DNA of 64,000 nucleotides from Burkholderia sp. Bp8992 (GCF_003853705.1 NZ_QTQI01000002.1:310001-374000); one strand, 5' to 3'. Positions 33,600-42,693 are shown, numbered from the stretch's first letter. Numbers and translations are program-made. The notes: generated by a model from the letters alone, not told the origin.

Positions 33600-34814
33600 T
33601 CAGAAGCGGTGGATCAGGCCGACGCCGACGCCGATCTGGTTCTGCTTCGAACCTGCGCCCACGCCGTCACCGATCGACGTCGTTGCAGCGATGACCGACG
33701 CGCCGTTGAGCGTGTTGCCGCTCGCGTGCTGGTACGCCTCAACTGCGTACAGGCCCGTGCGCTTCGACAGGCTGTAGTACTGCGACAGCGTGACCTGGTG
33801 GTACTTGGCCGAGCTCGAGATGCCGTTCGACTCGGTCGCACGCGTGTACGAGTAGCCTGCAGCGAAGTCCCACTGAGCCGATGCCTTCCAGTGCAGCACG
33901 GCGCCAGCCGTGTTGAAGATTGCCGTGTTGCGGAACGACGAGCCCACGCCCGGGATGTACTGGACGTTCGAGTACGACGCCGAAATATCCCACGACGGCG
34001 TGAACTGGTAACCGGCCGTCACGGCGACGCGCTGTTGCGACTGTGCCGACTTGTAGCCGTTGTTGATCGACGACACGGCCTGTTCCGCACCGTTGCCGCT
34101 CGCGTCCAGACCGTTCTGCGCGGTCGAGTTCGCGCCCCACACGCCGCCGCCCAGCGTCGAGTTGTTGATCTTCTGGTAGCCGACTGCGATGCCTGCCGGG
34201 CCGTTCAGGTACTGGATCGCCGCGCTCCACGTCGAGCCGCGGTTCGTCGCGCCTGCGACGCCGCCGAACGAGTACGAACCGCCGACCGTGAAGCCGTAGA
34301 ACTTCGGCGACATGTAGACGAGCGAGTTGTTCGCGCGGTAGCTGGTGTCCAGCGAATCGATATCGCCCGGGTGTGCGCCGTAATAGCCGGTCAGCCAGGT
34401 CGTCGGGCTGTACGGCGACAGCAGCGTGTAGTACGCGGTGTACTGGCGGCCGGCCGTCAGCGTACCGTACGTGGCGTTGGTCATACCGACCCATGCCTGA
34501 CGCGTGAAGATGCCGTTGGTCCACTGCGACGAGCCGTTAGCCGTGTTGACGCCGGCTTCCAACTGGAAAATCGCCTTCGTGCCGCCACCCAGATCTTCGC
34601 TGCCCTTCAGGCCGAAGCGGCTGCCAGCCCACACGCCGGTGGACATCTGCACCTTCGAGTGACCACCCGTGGTTGCGCCGACTGCCGACGAATTGTTCTG
34701 CCACGCGATACCGTTGTCGACGATACCGTACAGGGTCACGCTGCTCTGAGCGTGGGCGGCGGTAGCGGCTGCGAGACCGACTGCCGTCATGGCGAAAGCG
34801 ACGCGCTTTTTCAT
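33600..34814 (-). CDS. Gram-negative general porin (OmpC-like, Burkholderia type)
   Basis: The 404-residue protein has a signal peptide (MKKRVAFAMTAVGLAAATAAHA, then QSSVTLYGIVDNG) and the repeating amphipathic beta-strand pattern of a 16-stranded trimeric porin. It includes SRFGLKGSEDLGGGTKAIFQLE and the terminal GVGVGLIHRF, whose C-terminal phenylalanine is the outer-membrane assembly signal. GGAGAATCA precedes the ATG. Its codon use is less GC-skewed than its neighbours, as expected for a highly expressed gene. An extended upstream region with long inverted repeats suggests regulated transcription. Confidence 0.92.
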   Translation of the reverse strand: MKKRVAFAMTAVGLAAATAAHAQSSVTLYGIVDNGIAWQNNSSAVGATTGGHSKVQMSTGVWAGSRFGLKGSEDLGGGTKAIFQLEAGVNTANGSSQWTNGIFTRQAWVGMTNATYGTLTAGRQYTAYYTLLSPYSPTTWLTGYYGAHPGDIDSLDTSYRANNSLVYMSPKFYGFTVGGSYSFGGVAGATNRGSTWSAAIQYLNGPAGIAVGYQKINNSTLGGGVWGANSTAQNGLDASGNGAEQAVSSINNGYKSAQSQQRVAVTAGYQFTPSWDISASYSNVQYIPGVGSSFRNTAIFNTAGAVLHWKASAQWDFAAGYSYTRATESNGISSSAKYHQVTLSQYYSLSKRTGLYAVEAYQHASGNTLNGASVIAATTSIGDGVGAGSKQNQIGVGVGLIHRF

Positions 34815-35291
34815 TGATTCTCCGTCCTCAAAGAATGTTTCTTTTCTGGTGTGGTTTTATGACCGACACATGTGCGAGTACATGCCGACGCGATTCTGAC
34901 GGATTACCAATTGTTTCCCAACATGTGCAGTCGGTCATCGTATGATCGACGCAACGCGCGGGTTCACCAAGCGGTTACATAACACCTGAAAACGCTTACG
35001 CGGCGGGCCTTTCCGGCATTTCCCGGTGAAAACCCTAGCTTTACATTTTTACGGGTGCAACGCGGCCGCCCAATGTCGTCAGACGCCTTCGGCAAAAATT
35101 CATCTTACAAATGCGCGATCGCAGCTGACACTGCGATTCACGCCGCCGCGCAGGATCGCTGACATTCATGACACCCATGTTTCGTGAAACGAAATCATGA
35201 AAACGTTTCAGTTGGTGTGGGGGAAATCGGACAGGGAGCGGCCCGGCGAACGCGGGCCGACAGGAATGCCGGCGCGGCGCGCCGGCGCTAT
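34815..35291. other. 477-bp intergenic region upstream of the porin
   Basis: This is the longest gene-free stretch of the window. It is AT-rich relative to flanks and holds the paired inverted repeats listed at 34859-34938. It also contains TTTCGT-GAA-ACGAAA (35180-35194), a TCGCAG/CTGCGA dyad near 35125, and a GC-rich perfect hairpin GCCGGCGC-GGC-GCGCCGGC (35268-35286) just after the squalene-synthase stop, probably its transcript end. No ORF in it has a credible start or composition. Confidence 0.55.
34859..34938. promoter_or_regulatory. Long-spaced inverted repeat in the porin leader/promoter
   Basis: ATGACCGAC (34859-34867) and its exact complement GTCGGTCAT (34930-34938) lie 62 bp apart. 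Each is accompanied on the inner side by ACATGTG (34868-34874 and 34921-34927). The repeats lie 45-125 bp upstream of the porin start. They could be paired regulator sites or fold in the leader RNA. Confidence 0.5.
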
Positions 35292-36356
35292 TCAGCGCGA
35301 TGCCGGGCCGGCGAGGCGCGCGGTCACCGCATCGGCGAGCGCGGCCATGCGCGCACGGATCGCCGCGTTCGAGCCCACCAGCGCGAGCGACGACGCCATG
35401 ATCCGGTAGATGCGCTTTCTCGGCACCTTGGCCGGCTTCGCCGGATCGAGCCACGCATCGTGGCCGGCCAGCAGCTCGAGCGTTTCGAGGCCGATCATGA
35501 TCGGCCACAGGCATGCGAGCCGCAGCCGCACGAAGCGGCGCGGGATCGCGAGCGTATACAGGCACGCGTCGCGATACTGGTCGAGCGTCACGCGCAACAG
35601 GTCGACCAGCACGACGCGCGTCCGCGCCGACGCACCGGGCTGCATCAGGTCGGCCACGCCCAGCCCATGCGCGCCCAGTACGTCGTCCGGCAGATAACAG
35701 CGCCCGATGCGCAGGTCCTTCGCGCAATCGCGCAGGATGTTGGTCATCTGCAGCGCCTTGCCGAAGCGGATGCCCTTCTCGCGCATGTCCGGCAGGTCCC
35801 AGCCGCGCGCGGCGCGCGTGTGCGCGCCCGTCATGTCGGTCCAGAACTCGCCGACGCAGCCGGCGACGAGGTACGTGTAGCGGTCGAGTTCGTCGCGCGT
35901 CGGCAGCGACGCGACCTGCCCCGACTGCTCGTCGGGGAACGTGCGCAAGTCGAATTCCATCCCCGACGTGAGCGTCGCGACGACCTTGCGGATCGACGCG
36001 CGGTCGGCGTCCGGCTGGGCGCGCAGCAGCGCGAGCATCGGTTCCATCGAGCCGAGCAGCACGTGCTCGTGCGAATCGGTCTGCATCCGCGTCACGTCCT
36101 CGAGCGAACGCGACAGCGCCACGCCGTCGCCGAGCCGCTCGACCTCGTTGCGCAGGTCGGTCAGCAACGCCGCGCGGCGACCGGGCGCGACGAGCGCGGT
36201 GTCGGCAATCGTGTCGGCCGCGCGCGCAAGCAGGTACGCGAGGCCGACCGGGTCGCGCATGCCGTCGGGCAGCACGCGCAGCGTCAGGTAGAAGGAGCGG
36301 GAAACGTTCTTCAGCAGGTCGCCGAGCAGGAAGGCGGAATCGGTTCGAGTCGTCAT
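35292..36356 (-). CDS. Squalene/phytoene synthase family protein
   Basis: The 354-residue prenyl-transferring enzyme condenses two C15 or C20 diphosphates head to head. Both Mg2+-binding acidic motifs are visible: DTIAD (D48-D52, within ARAADTIAD) and RDCAKD (within TNILRDCAKDLRIGRCYLP). The YLP extension after the second motif and the length match squalene synthases more than carotenoid enzymes. HpnC/HpnD partners and squalene-hopene cyclase are not in the window, so a direct link to hopanoid synthesis is inference. ATG 36356 gives the normal N-terminus (MTTRTDSAFLLGDLL). Confidence 0.87.
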   Translation of the reverse strand: MTTRTDSAFLLGDLLKNVSRSFYLTLRVLPDGMRDPVGLAYLLARAADTIADTALVAPGRRAALLTDLRNEVERLGDGVALSRSLEDVTRMQTDSHEHVLLGSMEPMLALLRAQPDADRASIRKVVATLTSGMEFDLRTFPDEQSGQVASLPTRDELDRYTYLVAGCVGEFWTDMTGAHTRAARGWDLPDMREKGIRFGKALQMTNILRDCAKDLRIGRCYLPDDVLGAHGLGVADLMQPGASARTRVVLVDLLRVTLDQYRDACLYTLAIPRRFVRLRLACLWPIMIGLETLELLAGHDAWLDPAKPAKVPRKRIYRIMASSLALVGSNAAIRARMAALADAVTARLAGPASR

Positions 36357-36730
36357 GGGTCGGGAAAAATCGGCCGGCGCGGGCCCCGGACGCACACGGG
36401 CGCCGGGCGCCCGCGCCGGCCCGCGAGTCGCCGCATCGTCGCGCGGGACGGGCGTCGGCCCCGGCACGGCGATGCAAAATTCCCGCAAGTTTAGTGCATC
36501 CGGCGCTCGGCCTGCCCGAGGCGGCCGGATTGCGGCACACGCCGGGCCGTCGTCATCGGTCCTGCCGCGCGGATTGCACCCCAAAAACAGGAACGGAAAG
36601 GTCGAAGTAATACATATGTAATTATTCGATGCGACGATCGCGCACCGTTCGATTCCGTGCGGCTCGGCGCGACAGCCGCGCCGACGGAGCGTCCGCCCTT
36701 TTCCGACTCCCGTTTCGAAGGTTCATCGAC
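36357..36730. other. 374-bp divergent intergenic region
   Basis: It separates the squalene-synthase-family gene from the divergent phosphodiesterase gene. The only clear structure is the 10-bp palindrome TACATATGTA (36611-36620) in an AT-rich patch about 110 bp before the phosphodiesterase start, a plausible promoter zone. The remainder is GC-rich with no convincing ORF. Confidence 0.5.
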
Positions 36731-37876
36731 ATGCTCTTCAAGCGCCCGACCTCCCTGCGCTACGTCCCGTTCGCCTGTGCCGCCGCGTTCCTGCTCGCCG
36801 CGTGCGGCGGCGACGACGACGTGACGTCAGATCCCACCCAGCCGATTTCCGCGAAAGTCCAGGTGGTCGGCCATCGCGGCGCGAGCGCGCTGCGCCCCGA
36901 ACACACGCTGGCGTCGTACCGCAAGGCGATCGAGGACGGCGCGGACGTGATTGAGCCCGATCTCGTGTCGACGCGCGACGGCGTGCTCGTCGCACGCCAC
37001 GAGAACGAGATCTCGGGCACGACGAACGTGTCCGTGCTGCCGCAGTTCGCCAGCCGCAAGGCGACCAAGACGATCGACGGCGCGCAGCTGACCGGCTGGT
37101 TCACCGAGGATTTCACGCTGGCCGAGCTGAAGACGCTGCGTGCGCGCGAGCGTATTCCGCAGGTCCGCCCGGCGAACACCGCGTACAACGACCAGTTCGA
37201 GATCCCGACGTTCGACGAGATCGTCGCGCTCGCGAAGCAGATGTCCGCACAGACCGGCCGCACGATCCACCTGTATCCGGAAACCAAGCACCCGACCTAC
37301 TTCCAGTCGATCAACCTGCCGCTCGAGGACCGTCTCGTCGATGCGCTGCTGAAGGATACGTACACGTCGCGCACGGCGACCGTCTACATCCAGTCGTTCG
37401 AGGTCGCGAACCTGAAGGCGATCCGCAACCGGATCAAGTCGAGCCAGCCGAACTGGAAGCTCGTGCAACTGATGGACGAAGCCGGCCAGCGCCCGTACGA
37501 CTTCGTGAAGGCGAACGACAAGCGCACCTACGGCGACCTGTCGACGCGCGACGGCATGCGCGAGATCGCGACCTACGCGAACGGCGTCGGCCCGTACAAG
37601 ACGTCGATCATCGCGGTTGCCGCAGACGGCACGCTGCAGCAGCCGACGCCGTACGTGCGCTACGCGCACGAGGCCGGCCTCGTCGTGCATCCGTACACGT
37701 TCCGCCCGGAGAACAACTTCCTGCCCGCGTCGCTGAAGGACGGCGGCACGCCGGCCACGCGCAACACGGCCGGCTCGGTGCGTGAAATCCAGGCGTACCT
37801 GCGCGCGGGCATCGACGGCTTCTTCACCGACGATCCGGCCGTCGGCCGCACGGCCGTCGATACTTTCAAGCGCTGA
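36731..37876 (+). CDS. Glycerophosphodiester phosphodiesterase, lipoprotein (GlpQ-like)
   Basis: The 381-residue enzyme hydrolyses deacylated phospholipids to glycerol-3-phosphate and an alcohol. It has a lipobox FLLAACGG (cysteine 25) and the GDPD catalytic set: H48 in VVGHRGAS, E75 and D77 in VIEPDLVST, and H90 in ARHENE. Full TIM-barrel length and the GlpQ-type inserted segment (about 120-190) place it with periplasmic GlpQ rather than cytosolic UgpQ. The lipid anchor predicts envelope attachment. A strong hairpin follows at 37889-37923. Confidence 0.9.
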   Translation: MLFKRPTSLRYVPFACAAAFLLAACGGDDDVTSDPTQPISAKVQVVGHRGASALRPEHTLASYRKAIEDGADVIEPDLVSTRDGVLVARHENEISGTTNVSVLPQFASRKATKTIDGAQLTGWFTEDFTLAELKTLRARERIPQVRPANTAYNDQFEIPTFDEIVALAKQMSAQTGRTIHLYPETKHPTYFQSINLPLEDRLVDALLKDTYTSRTATVYIQSFEVANLKAIRNRIKSSQPNWKLVQLMDEAGQRPYDFVKANDKRTYGDLSTRDGMREIATYANGVGPYKTSIIAVAADGTLQQPTPYVRYAHEAGLVVHPYTFRPENNFLPASLKDGGTPATRNTAGSVREIQAYLRAGIDGFFTDDPAVGRTAVDTFKR

Positions 37877-37887
37877 TACGCGCGTCG

Positions 37888-37924
37888 ACCGGGCGCGGCG
37901 CACCACACGCGCGCCGCGCCCGGT
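37888..37924. terminator. GC-rich hairpin between convergent genes
   Basis: CCGGGCGCGGCGC (37889-37901) pairs perfectly over 13 bp with GCGCCGCGCCCGG (37911-37923), with a further A-T pair outside and a 9-nt loop. No T-run follows on either strand. Its position between the convergent phosphodiesterase and rhodanese genes suggests transcript-end protection or inefficient termination. Confidence 0.5.
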
Positions 37925-37937
37925 TGCAACGCATCGG

Positions 37938-39563
37938 TCAGATCACGTTGAAGTGGTGCGTGCCGTCCCGCTTCAACTGGTCGACCAGCCCGTATTCCCA
38001 GTCGAGATACGCCTGCATCGCGGCCGCGGCGTTGTCGGTGCCTTCGTACGGGCGCCGGTAGCGGTCGACGCGCGGCGAGGCGAGATGCGTCTCGCCGCTT
38101 TCGAGCGGCAGCCCGGCGTCGATCCACGCGGCCGTGCCGCCGGTCAGCACCCGGATCTCGGCCGAGGCCGGCAGCAACGCACGCGCATCGTCCGCCGCGA
38201 AGCGCGCCAGCAGGCTCGATCCGCACGTGAACACATAGCGCTTCGCGGGCGGGATCGCCGCAAGCGCGTCGCGCAACTGCGCACGCACGGCGAACCACGC
38301 ACCCGGAATATGGCGCTTCACGTAGTTCGCGCTGGCCGTCACGTCGACGATCGCCAGTTCGCCGGGTGCAGCCTCCTTCAGCCAGCCCGCGAGCGTCGCG
38401 GGCGACACGTCGGCCGCGGGCGGCGTCGCCGGCACGTCGCGCGGCGGCTGGCCGCGCTCGGTGAACGCCGCCGCGCCGGCCGGTTCCACGACGCGCACGT
38501 CCCAGCCCATCTGTGCGAGCCACGATGCGGTCATGTCCGCGCGCACGCCGTCGTCGTCGGCGAGCACGATCCGCGCGCCGCGCACGGCCGCGTGATGGTC
38601 GGTCTCCTGCACGAGCTGGCCGCCCGGCGTGCTCAGGAAGCCCGGTAGGTGGCCGGCTTCGTATTCCTCCGGCGTGCGCACGTCGAAGCGGTACAGCGTG
38701 CGGCCCGGCGCGTCGAGCGCGGCGACCTCGGCCAGCGCGATGCGCGGCACGCCGGCGCGCTCGGCCACTGCGCGTGCGGCCTGGCGCGCCTGCGCGCGCT
38801 GCGCCGCGTCGATTTCATCCGGAAAGCGTCGCGCGGCGCCGCGCTCGAGCGTCTGGCCCGCGAGCGTCCAGCCGATCGTGCCGTTGCGCAGTGCCGCGAC
38901 CGGATTCGGCAGCCCCGCGTTGACGAGCGACTGCGTGCCGATGATGCTGCGGGTGCGGCCCGCGCAGTTGACGACCACCTGCGTCTTCGGATCCGGCGCG
39001 AGCGCACGCACGCGCAGCACGAGTTCCGCGCCCGGCACGCTCGTCGACGTCGGGATGTTCATCGTCTGGTATTCGTCGAACCGGCGCGCATCGACGATCA
39101 CGACGTCGGCTTTCGCATCGATCAGCGCCTGCACCTCCTGCGCGGACAGCGACGGCGTATGGCGCTCGGCCTCGACCCATTCGCCGAACGACTTGCTCGG
39201 CACGTTCACGTCGATGAACAGCTCGCCGCCCGCCGCCAGCCAGCCCGCGAGGCCGCCGTCGAGCAAGCGCACGTCGCTGTAGCCGAGTTGCGCGAGCTTC
39301 GCGGCCGCGCGCGGCGCGAGATCCTCGCCGCCGGCTTCGCCGTACACGACGATCGGCGTGTCGCGGCGCGGAATGCGCGTCCATGCGTCGAGTTCGAGCT
39401 TCGACAGCGGAAAGTTGGCGGCCCACAGCGGATGGCCCTGCGCGTACGGATCTTCCTCGCGTACGTCGATCAGCGCGAGCTCGTCGCGGGCCAGCAGGCG
39501 TGCGCGCACGTCCTGGTACGACGCGACGGGAAAGCGGGAAATGGAATCGGCGGATTGCGTCAC
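37938..39563 (-). CDS. Four-domain rhodanese-like sulfurtransferase
   Basis: The 541-residue protein contains four consecutive rhodanese modules, about 15-115, 137-240, 274-362 and 386-490. Domains 2 and 4 keep the persulfide-forming cysteine (C200 in VVNCAGRTRS and C447 in FTCGSSLLAR). Domain 1 has VVYGEAGGE (G75) and domain 3 VLADDDGVRA in place of it, so these are probably structural. The GTG start at 39563 is the first position giving a normal N-terminus. It lies 105 bp downstream of the thiol-dioxygenase gene on the same strand, consistent with sulfur transfer from cysteine catabolism. Confidence 0.86.
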   Translation of the reverse strand: MTQSADSISRFPVASYQDVRARLLARDELALIDVREEDPYAQGHPLWAANFPLSKLELDAWTRIPRRDTPIVVYGEAGGEDLAPRAAAKLAQLGYSDVRLLDGGLAGWLAAGGELFIDVNVPSKSFGEWVEAERHTPSLSAQEVQALIDAKADVVIVDARRFDEYQTMNIPTSTSVPGAELVLRVRALAPDPKTQVVVNCAGRTRSIIGTQSLVNAGLPNPVAALRNGTIGWTLAGQTLERGAARRFPDEIDAAQRAQARQAARAVAERAGVPRIALAEVAALDAPGRTLYRFDVRTPEEYEAGHLPGFLSTPGGQLVQETDHHAAVRGARIVLADDDGVRADMTASWLAQMGWDVRVVEPAGAAAFTERGQPPRDVPATPPAADVSPATLAGWLKEAAPGELAIVDVTASANYVKRHIPGAWFAVRAQLRDALAAIPPAKRYVFTCGSSLLARFAADDARALLPASAEIRVLTGGTAAWIDAGLPLESGETHLASPRVDRYRRPYEGTDNAAAAMQAYLDWEYGLVDQLKRDGTHHFNVI

Positions 39564-39668
39564 GATGTCTCTGCGTTGAATACGTTGAAGTCGGTGAAGA
39601 AAGCGGAACGGGGCGATCTCGGGCCTGCCGCCGCGCACCCGCAACGGGCCGCGCCGGCAGGCCCCGCA

Positions 39669-40235
39669 TCAGGCGTTCGAATAGCCCGACACGAAAGGCT
39701 TCACGGTGCCGTCGTCCAGGAACACCGCGCGCTCGACCTTGCCGATGTTCGCGCCGTACACGTGGATGCTGATCGACACCTGGTCGTCGAACGCGTTGGT
39801 CACGCGATGGACGTCGCCGATGCGCGGCGACACGGCCTCGACCTCGCCCGGCGCCAGCCGCACGGCGTCGCCCGCGGCAACCGGCTTGCCCGCGGCGTCG
39901 AACCGGTAAGGCTGCGAGAACTCGCCGCCGCGCAGCATCCCGATCAGCCCCCACACCGTGTGGTTGTGGATCGGCGTGGTCTGGCCGGGCCCCCACACGA
40001 AGCTGACGACCGAGAAGCGCTCGTCCGGGTCGAGATGCAGCAGGTATTGCCGATAGCGCTCGGGATCGGGCTGCGCGAACGCGTCGGGCAACCAGTCGTC
40101 GTGTTCGACGAGCGCGGCAAGCAGCGCGCCGCCCTCGTCGAGAATGCGCGCCTCGTTCGCGCCGGACGCGAGCAGCGCGCCCAGGCCGTCGACGAACGGA
40201 CGCAGCGGCGTCTGTTGCAACGAAAGCGTACTCAT
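39669..40235 (-). CDS. Cysteine dioxygenase-family thiol dioxygenase
   Basis: The 188-residue cupin binds non-haem Fe(II) through H90, H92 (TTPIHNHTVWG) and H143 (DVHRVTN), the family's three-histidine set. The mammalian crosslinking cysteine is replaced by glycine (GLIGML), as usual in bacteria, and a tyrosine is present at about 160. It should oxidise cysteine to cysteine sulfinate. The related 3-mercaptopropionate dioxygenases have the same fold and cannot be excluded. GGAGACGG precedes the ATG. It is divergent from a LysR regulator and upstream of the multi-rhodanese gene. Confidence 0.86.
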   Translation of the reverse strand: MSTLSLQQTPLRPFVDGLGALLASGANEARILDEGGALLAALVEHDDWLPDAFAQPDPERYRQYLLHLDPDERFSVVSFVWGPGQTTPIHNHTVWGLIGMLRGGEFSQPYRFDAAGKPVAAGDAVRLAPGEVEAVSPRIGDVHRVTNAFDDQVSISIHVYGANIGKVERAVFLDDGTVKPFVSGYSNA

Positions 40236-40248
40236 CGGCCGTCTCCTC

Positions 40249-40270
40249 GAATATGATGCCGAATATGATG
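40249..40270. promoter_or_regulatory. Direct repeat in the thiol dioxygenase/LysR divergent promoter
   Basis: GAATATGATG occurs twice (40249-40258 and 40261-40270) with a 12-bp period, followed by the related GTCATGATG at 40275-40283. The repeats lie in the 74-bp gap between the divergent genes, the expected place for LysR contacts. Confidence 0.45.
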
Positions 40271-40309
40271 GATCGTCATGATGCACCCGAAAGACCATGC
40301 AGAACAAAC

Positions 40310-41227
40310 ATGAAAATTAGCGATATCGACGCTTTTGCAGCAGTCGTCCGCTGCCAGACCCTGAGCCAGGCCGCGGCCGAGCTCGGGATGACGCAGCCCG
40401 CGATCACGCGGCGCGTCCAGAATCTCGAGGAGGCGCTCGGCGTGATCCTGCTCGACCGCAACACGAAGCCGCCGCGCCCGACTGACATCGGCCGGCAGGT
40501 CTTCGAGCAGTGTCGCGCGATCCTGCGCGAGGTCGATGCGCTGCGCGAGCTGACGGCCGGCGAGCAGCCGCCCGCCGGCGAATTCCGGATCGGGCTCACG
40601 CAGGGGCTCGGCGAACTGATGCTGCCCGCGCTGATCGCCGGGCTCGCCGCGCAGTGGCCCGCGCTCGCGACTCAGGTCACGACCGCATGGGGCGGCAGGC
40701 TCGTCGAGCGTGTCGCGCGCCGCGAACTCGATGCGGCACTGGTGTTCCTCGCACGCGAAATGGTGCTGCCGGCACAGGTCGAGGGCGAGCGGCTGCTGGC
40801 CACGCGGCTCGTCGCCGTCGGCCGCAAGGGCGACTGGCCGCGCCGCAGCTACCGGCTCGCCGACTGCCACGCGCGCGGCTGGGTGCTCAATCCGGACGGC
40901 TGCGGCTTTCGCGCGGGCCTGCGGCGCGCGCTCGACGCGCAGGGCCTGCCGATGCCCGTCACGCTCGACACCTACGGCCGCGACCTGCAACTGCAGAGCG
41001 TCGCGAACGGCTTCGGCATCGGGCTGATGCCGTTGCCGCTCGTCGAAGGCAGCCCGCTGCGCGAGGCGCTCGAGATCGTGCCGCTCGCCGATTTCAAGCC
41101 GCAGATCGATCTGTGGCTGCTGCGCCGGCACGATGCGGCCCGCTTCGACGCACCGCTCGCGGCCGTCGCCGCGCATGCGCGCACGGCGTTCGCGGTGACC
41201 GAGCAGCCGCACGGCAAGGCCGCCTGA
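40310..41227 (+). CDS. LysR-family regulator divergent from thiol dioxygenase
   Basis: The 305-residue protein has an N-terminal LysR winged helix (FAAVVRCQTLSQAAAELGMTQPAITRRVQNLEEALG, residues 8-43) and a two-lobed effector domain. ATG 40310 begins the conserved MKISDIDAF N-terminus; the frame is open for 19 further codons upstream with no ribosome site. It is divergent from the cysteine-dioxygenase-like gene with a 74-bp gap containing a direct repeat. It therefore probably controls the dioxygenase-rhodanese pair in response to a thiol or cysteine-related signal. Confidence 0.86.
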   Translation: MKISDIDAFAAVVRCQTLSQAAAELGMTQPAITRRVQNLEEALGVILLDRNTKPPRPTDIGRQVFEQCRAILREVDALRELTAGEQPPAGEFRIGLTQGLGELMLPALIAGLAAQWPALATQVTTAWGGRLVERVARRELDAALVFLAREMVLPAQVEGERLLATRLVAVGRKGDWPRRSYRLADCHARGWVLNPDGCGFRAGLRRALDAQGLPMPVTLDTYGRDLQLQSVANGFGIGLMPLPLVEGSPLREALEIVPLADFKPQIDLWLLRRHDAARFDAPLAAVAAHARTAFAVTEQPHGKAA

Positions 41228-41288
41228 CCGGCCGGGGCGGCCGCTGCAGCGCGCCGCCCGGTTTTCCTGCACCCCCATCCTGCCAGGC

Positions 41289-42623
41289 TCACGCATCGGG
41301 TCGACCGCATTCGATCTCGTTGCGTGGCGCTTCTCCCGCCTCGGCCTTCGTTTCGCTCGCGCTCGCCGCGTCGAGCACCGCCCGCCCCGCCGCCACCGCG
41401 ATCGCGTCGTCCTGCGGCGTATGCACGCGGCTGCACAGCACGTCGCGGTAGTGGCGTTCGAGCGGATTGGCCCGGCTGAGCCCGTGATTGCCCGACAGCT
41501 TCAGCGCCTGCTCGACCGTGCGGATCGCCTGCTCGGTCACGGTGCGCTTGACGAGGCCGCTCGTCGTCACCGGCGGCGCGTTGCCCGCGTCGGTGCGCGC
41601 GATGTGATCGTCGAGCAGCACGCGGTTCGCGTGCAGCCAGCCCTCGATTTCGCCGACGGCTTCCTGCACGCGCGGCAGCGTCGCGAGCGGCGCGCCGAGC
41701 CCGCTCGGCGCACGCGTCGTCGCGAATCCGACCAGCCAGTCGCGCGACGCCCGCGCGACCGCGTCGTACAGGCTGCCGAGCAGCGCGACCATCCACGCCT
41801 GCTGGTCGGCCTGCGCGTCGGCATCCGCATGGGTCGCGGCCGATACGGCCCACGCGTCCGGCGCGCGCACGTCGACCGCATGGTCAGCCGGCAACCACAG
41901 ATCGTCGAACACGACTTCGTGGCTGCCCGATGCGCGCAAACCGAGGTGGTTCCAGCTTTCGATCACGCGGATGCGGTCGCCGTCGGCGTCGCGCTCGCGC
42001 GGCACGAGGAACACGCCGACGCGCGGCTCCGGTTCATCGGTGCGCGCCCATACGGCCAGCCAGCGCAGCGCCGGAATGCCGGTGCTGTACAGCTTGTGGC
42101 CGGACAGTCGCCAACCGTCGCCGTCGCGCCGCGCAACGGTCGCCGGCAGCCCGCCGCGCGACGGCGAGCCGAGCGCCGGCTCGACGCGCAGCGCATTGAT
42201 CAGCGCGCCGTGCGCGACCGCGCTGTCGAACACCGCGCGCCGCACCTCGGCCGGCCAGCGGTTGTCGGCGCGGCCGAGCGCGCGATGCTGCAGGTAGGTC
42301 ATCGTCAGCACCAGCGCGGTCGCCGGATCGGCCCGCGCGACGGCGGCCACGATCCGGCTCGCCTGCGCAAGCGTCGCACCGGCGCCGCCATGTTCGCGCG
42401 GCACGACCTGCGCGATCAGCCCCGCGCGCTGCAGCCGTGCGAAGTTCTCGTGCGGAAAGCGGCCGTCGACATCGTTGCGGGCCGCGTCGGCGGCGAGTTC
42501 GGGCGCGAGACGGTCGAGCAGCGCGGCGACGCGCGCGTCGTTCGCATCGTCGGCGTGGCCGGCAGGCAGGAGGCGCAGCGCAGGCTGCGGTGACGGCGAG
42601 GAAGCGGCAAGGCTGGCGGACAT
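41289..42623 (-). CDS. Acyl-CoA dehydrogenase-fold flavoprotein (SfnB/DszC-like)
   Basis: The 444-residue protein has the acyl-CoA dehydrogenase plan: helical N-domain, beta-domain with LSGHKLYSTGIP and a GLRASGSHEVVFDDLWLP motif, and C-terminal helical bundle with KLSGNHGLSRANPLERHYRDV. No acyl-CoA dehydrogenase catalytic base is obvious, and the beta-domain motif matches FMN-dependent oxygenases of the SfnB/DszC/TdsC branch acting on sulfones and related compounds. It is divergent from the SsuD-like operon with a 214-bp shared promoter region, supporting an organosulfur role. The start ATG 42623 gives MSASLAAS. Confidence 0.8.
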   Translation of the reverse strand: MSASLAASSPSPQPALRLLPAGHADDANDARVAALLDRLAPELAADAARNDVDGRFPHENFARLQRAGLIAQVVPREHGGAGATLAQASRIVAAVARADPATALVLTMTYLQHRALGRADNRWPAEVRRAVFDSAVAHGALINALRVEPALGSPSRGGLPATVARRDGDGWRLSGHKLYSTGIPALRWLAVWARTDEPEPRVGVFLVPRERDADGDRIRVIESWNHLGLRASGSHEVVFDDLWLPADHAVDVRAPDAWAVSAATHADADAQADQQAWMVALLGSLYDAVARASRDWLVGFATTRAPSGLGAPLATLPRVQEAVGEIEGWLHANRVLLDDHIARTDAGNAPPVTTSGLVKRTVTEQAIRTVEQALKLSGNHGLSRANPLERHYRDVLCSRVHTPQDDAIAVAAGRAVLDAASASETKAEAGEAPRNEIECGRPDA

Positions 42624-42693
42624 CGAGACGGATTCCCTGTGGAGTGCAAACACGGCGCCAACGCGCGCCCGATCATTCACGAGCCCACAGCGT

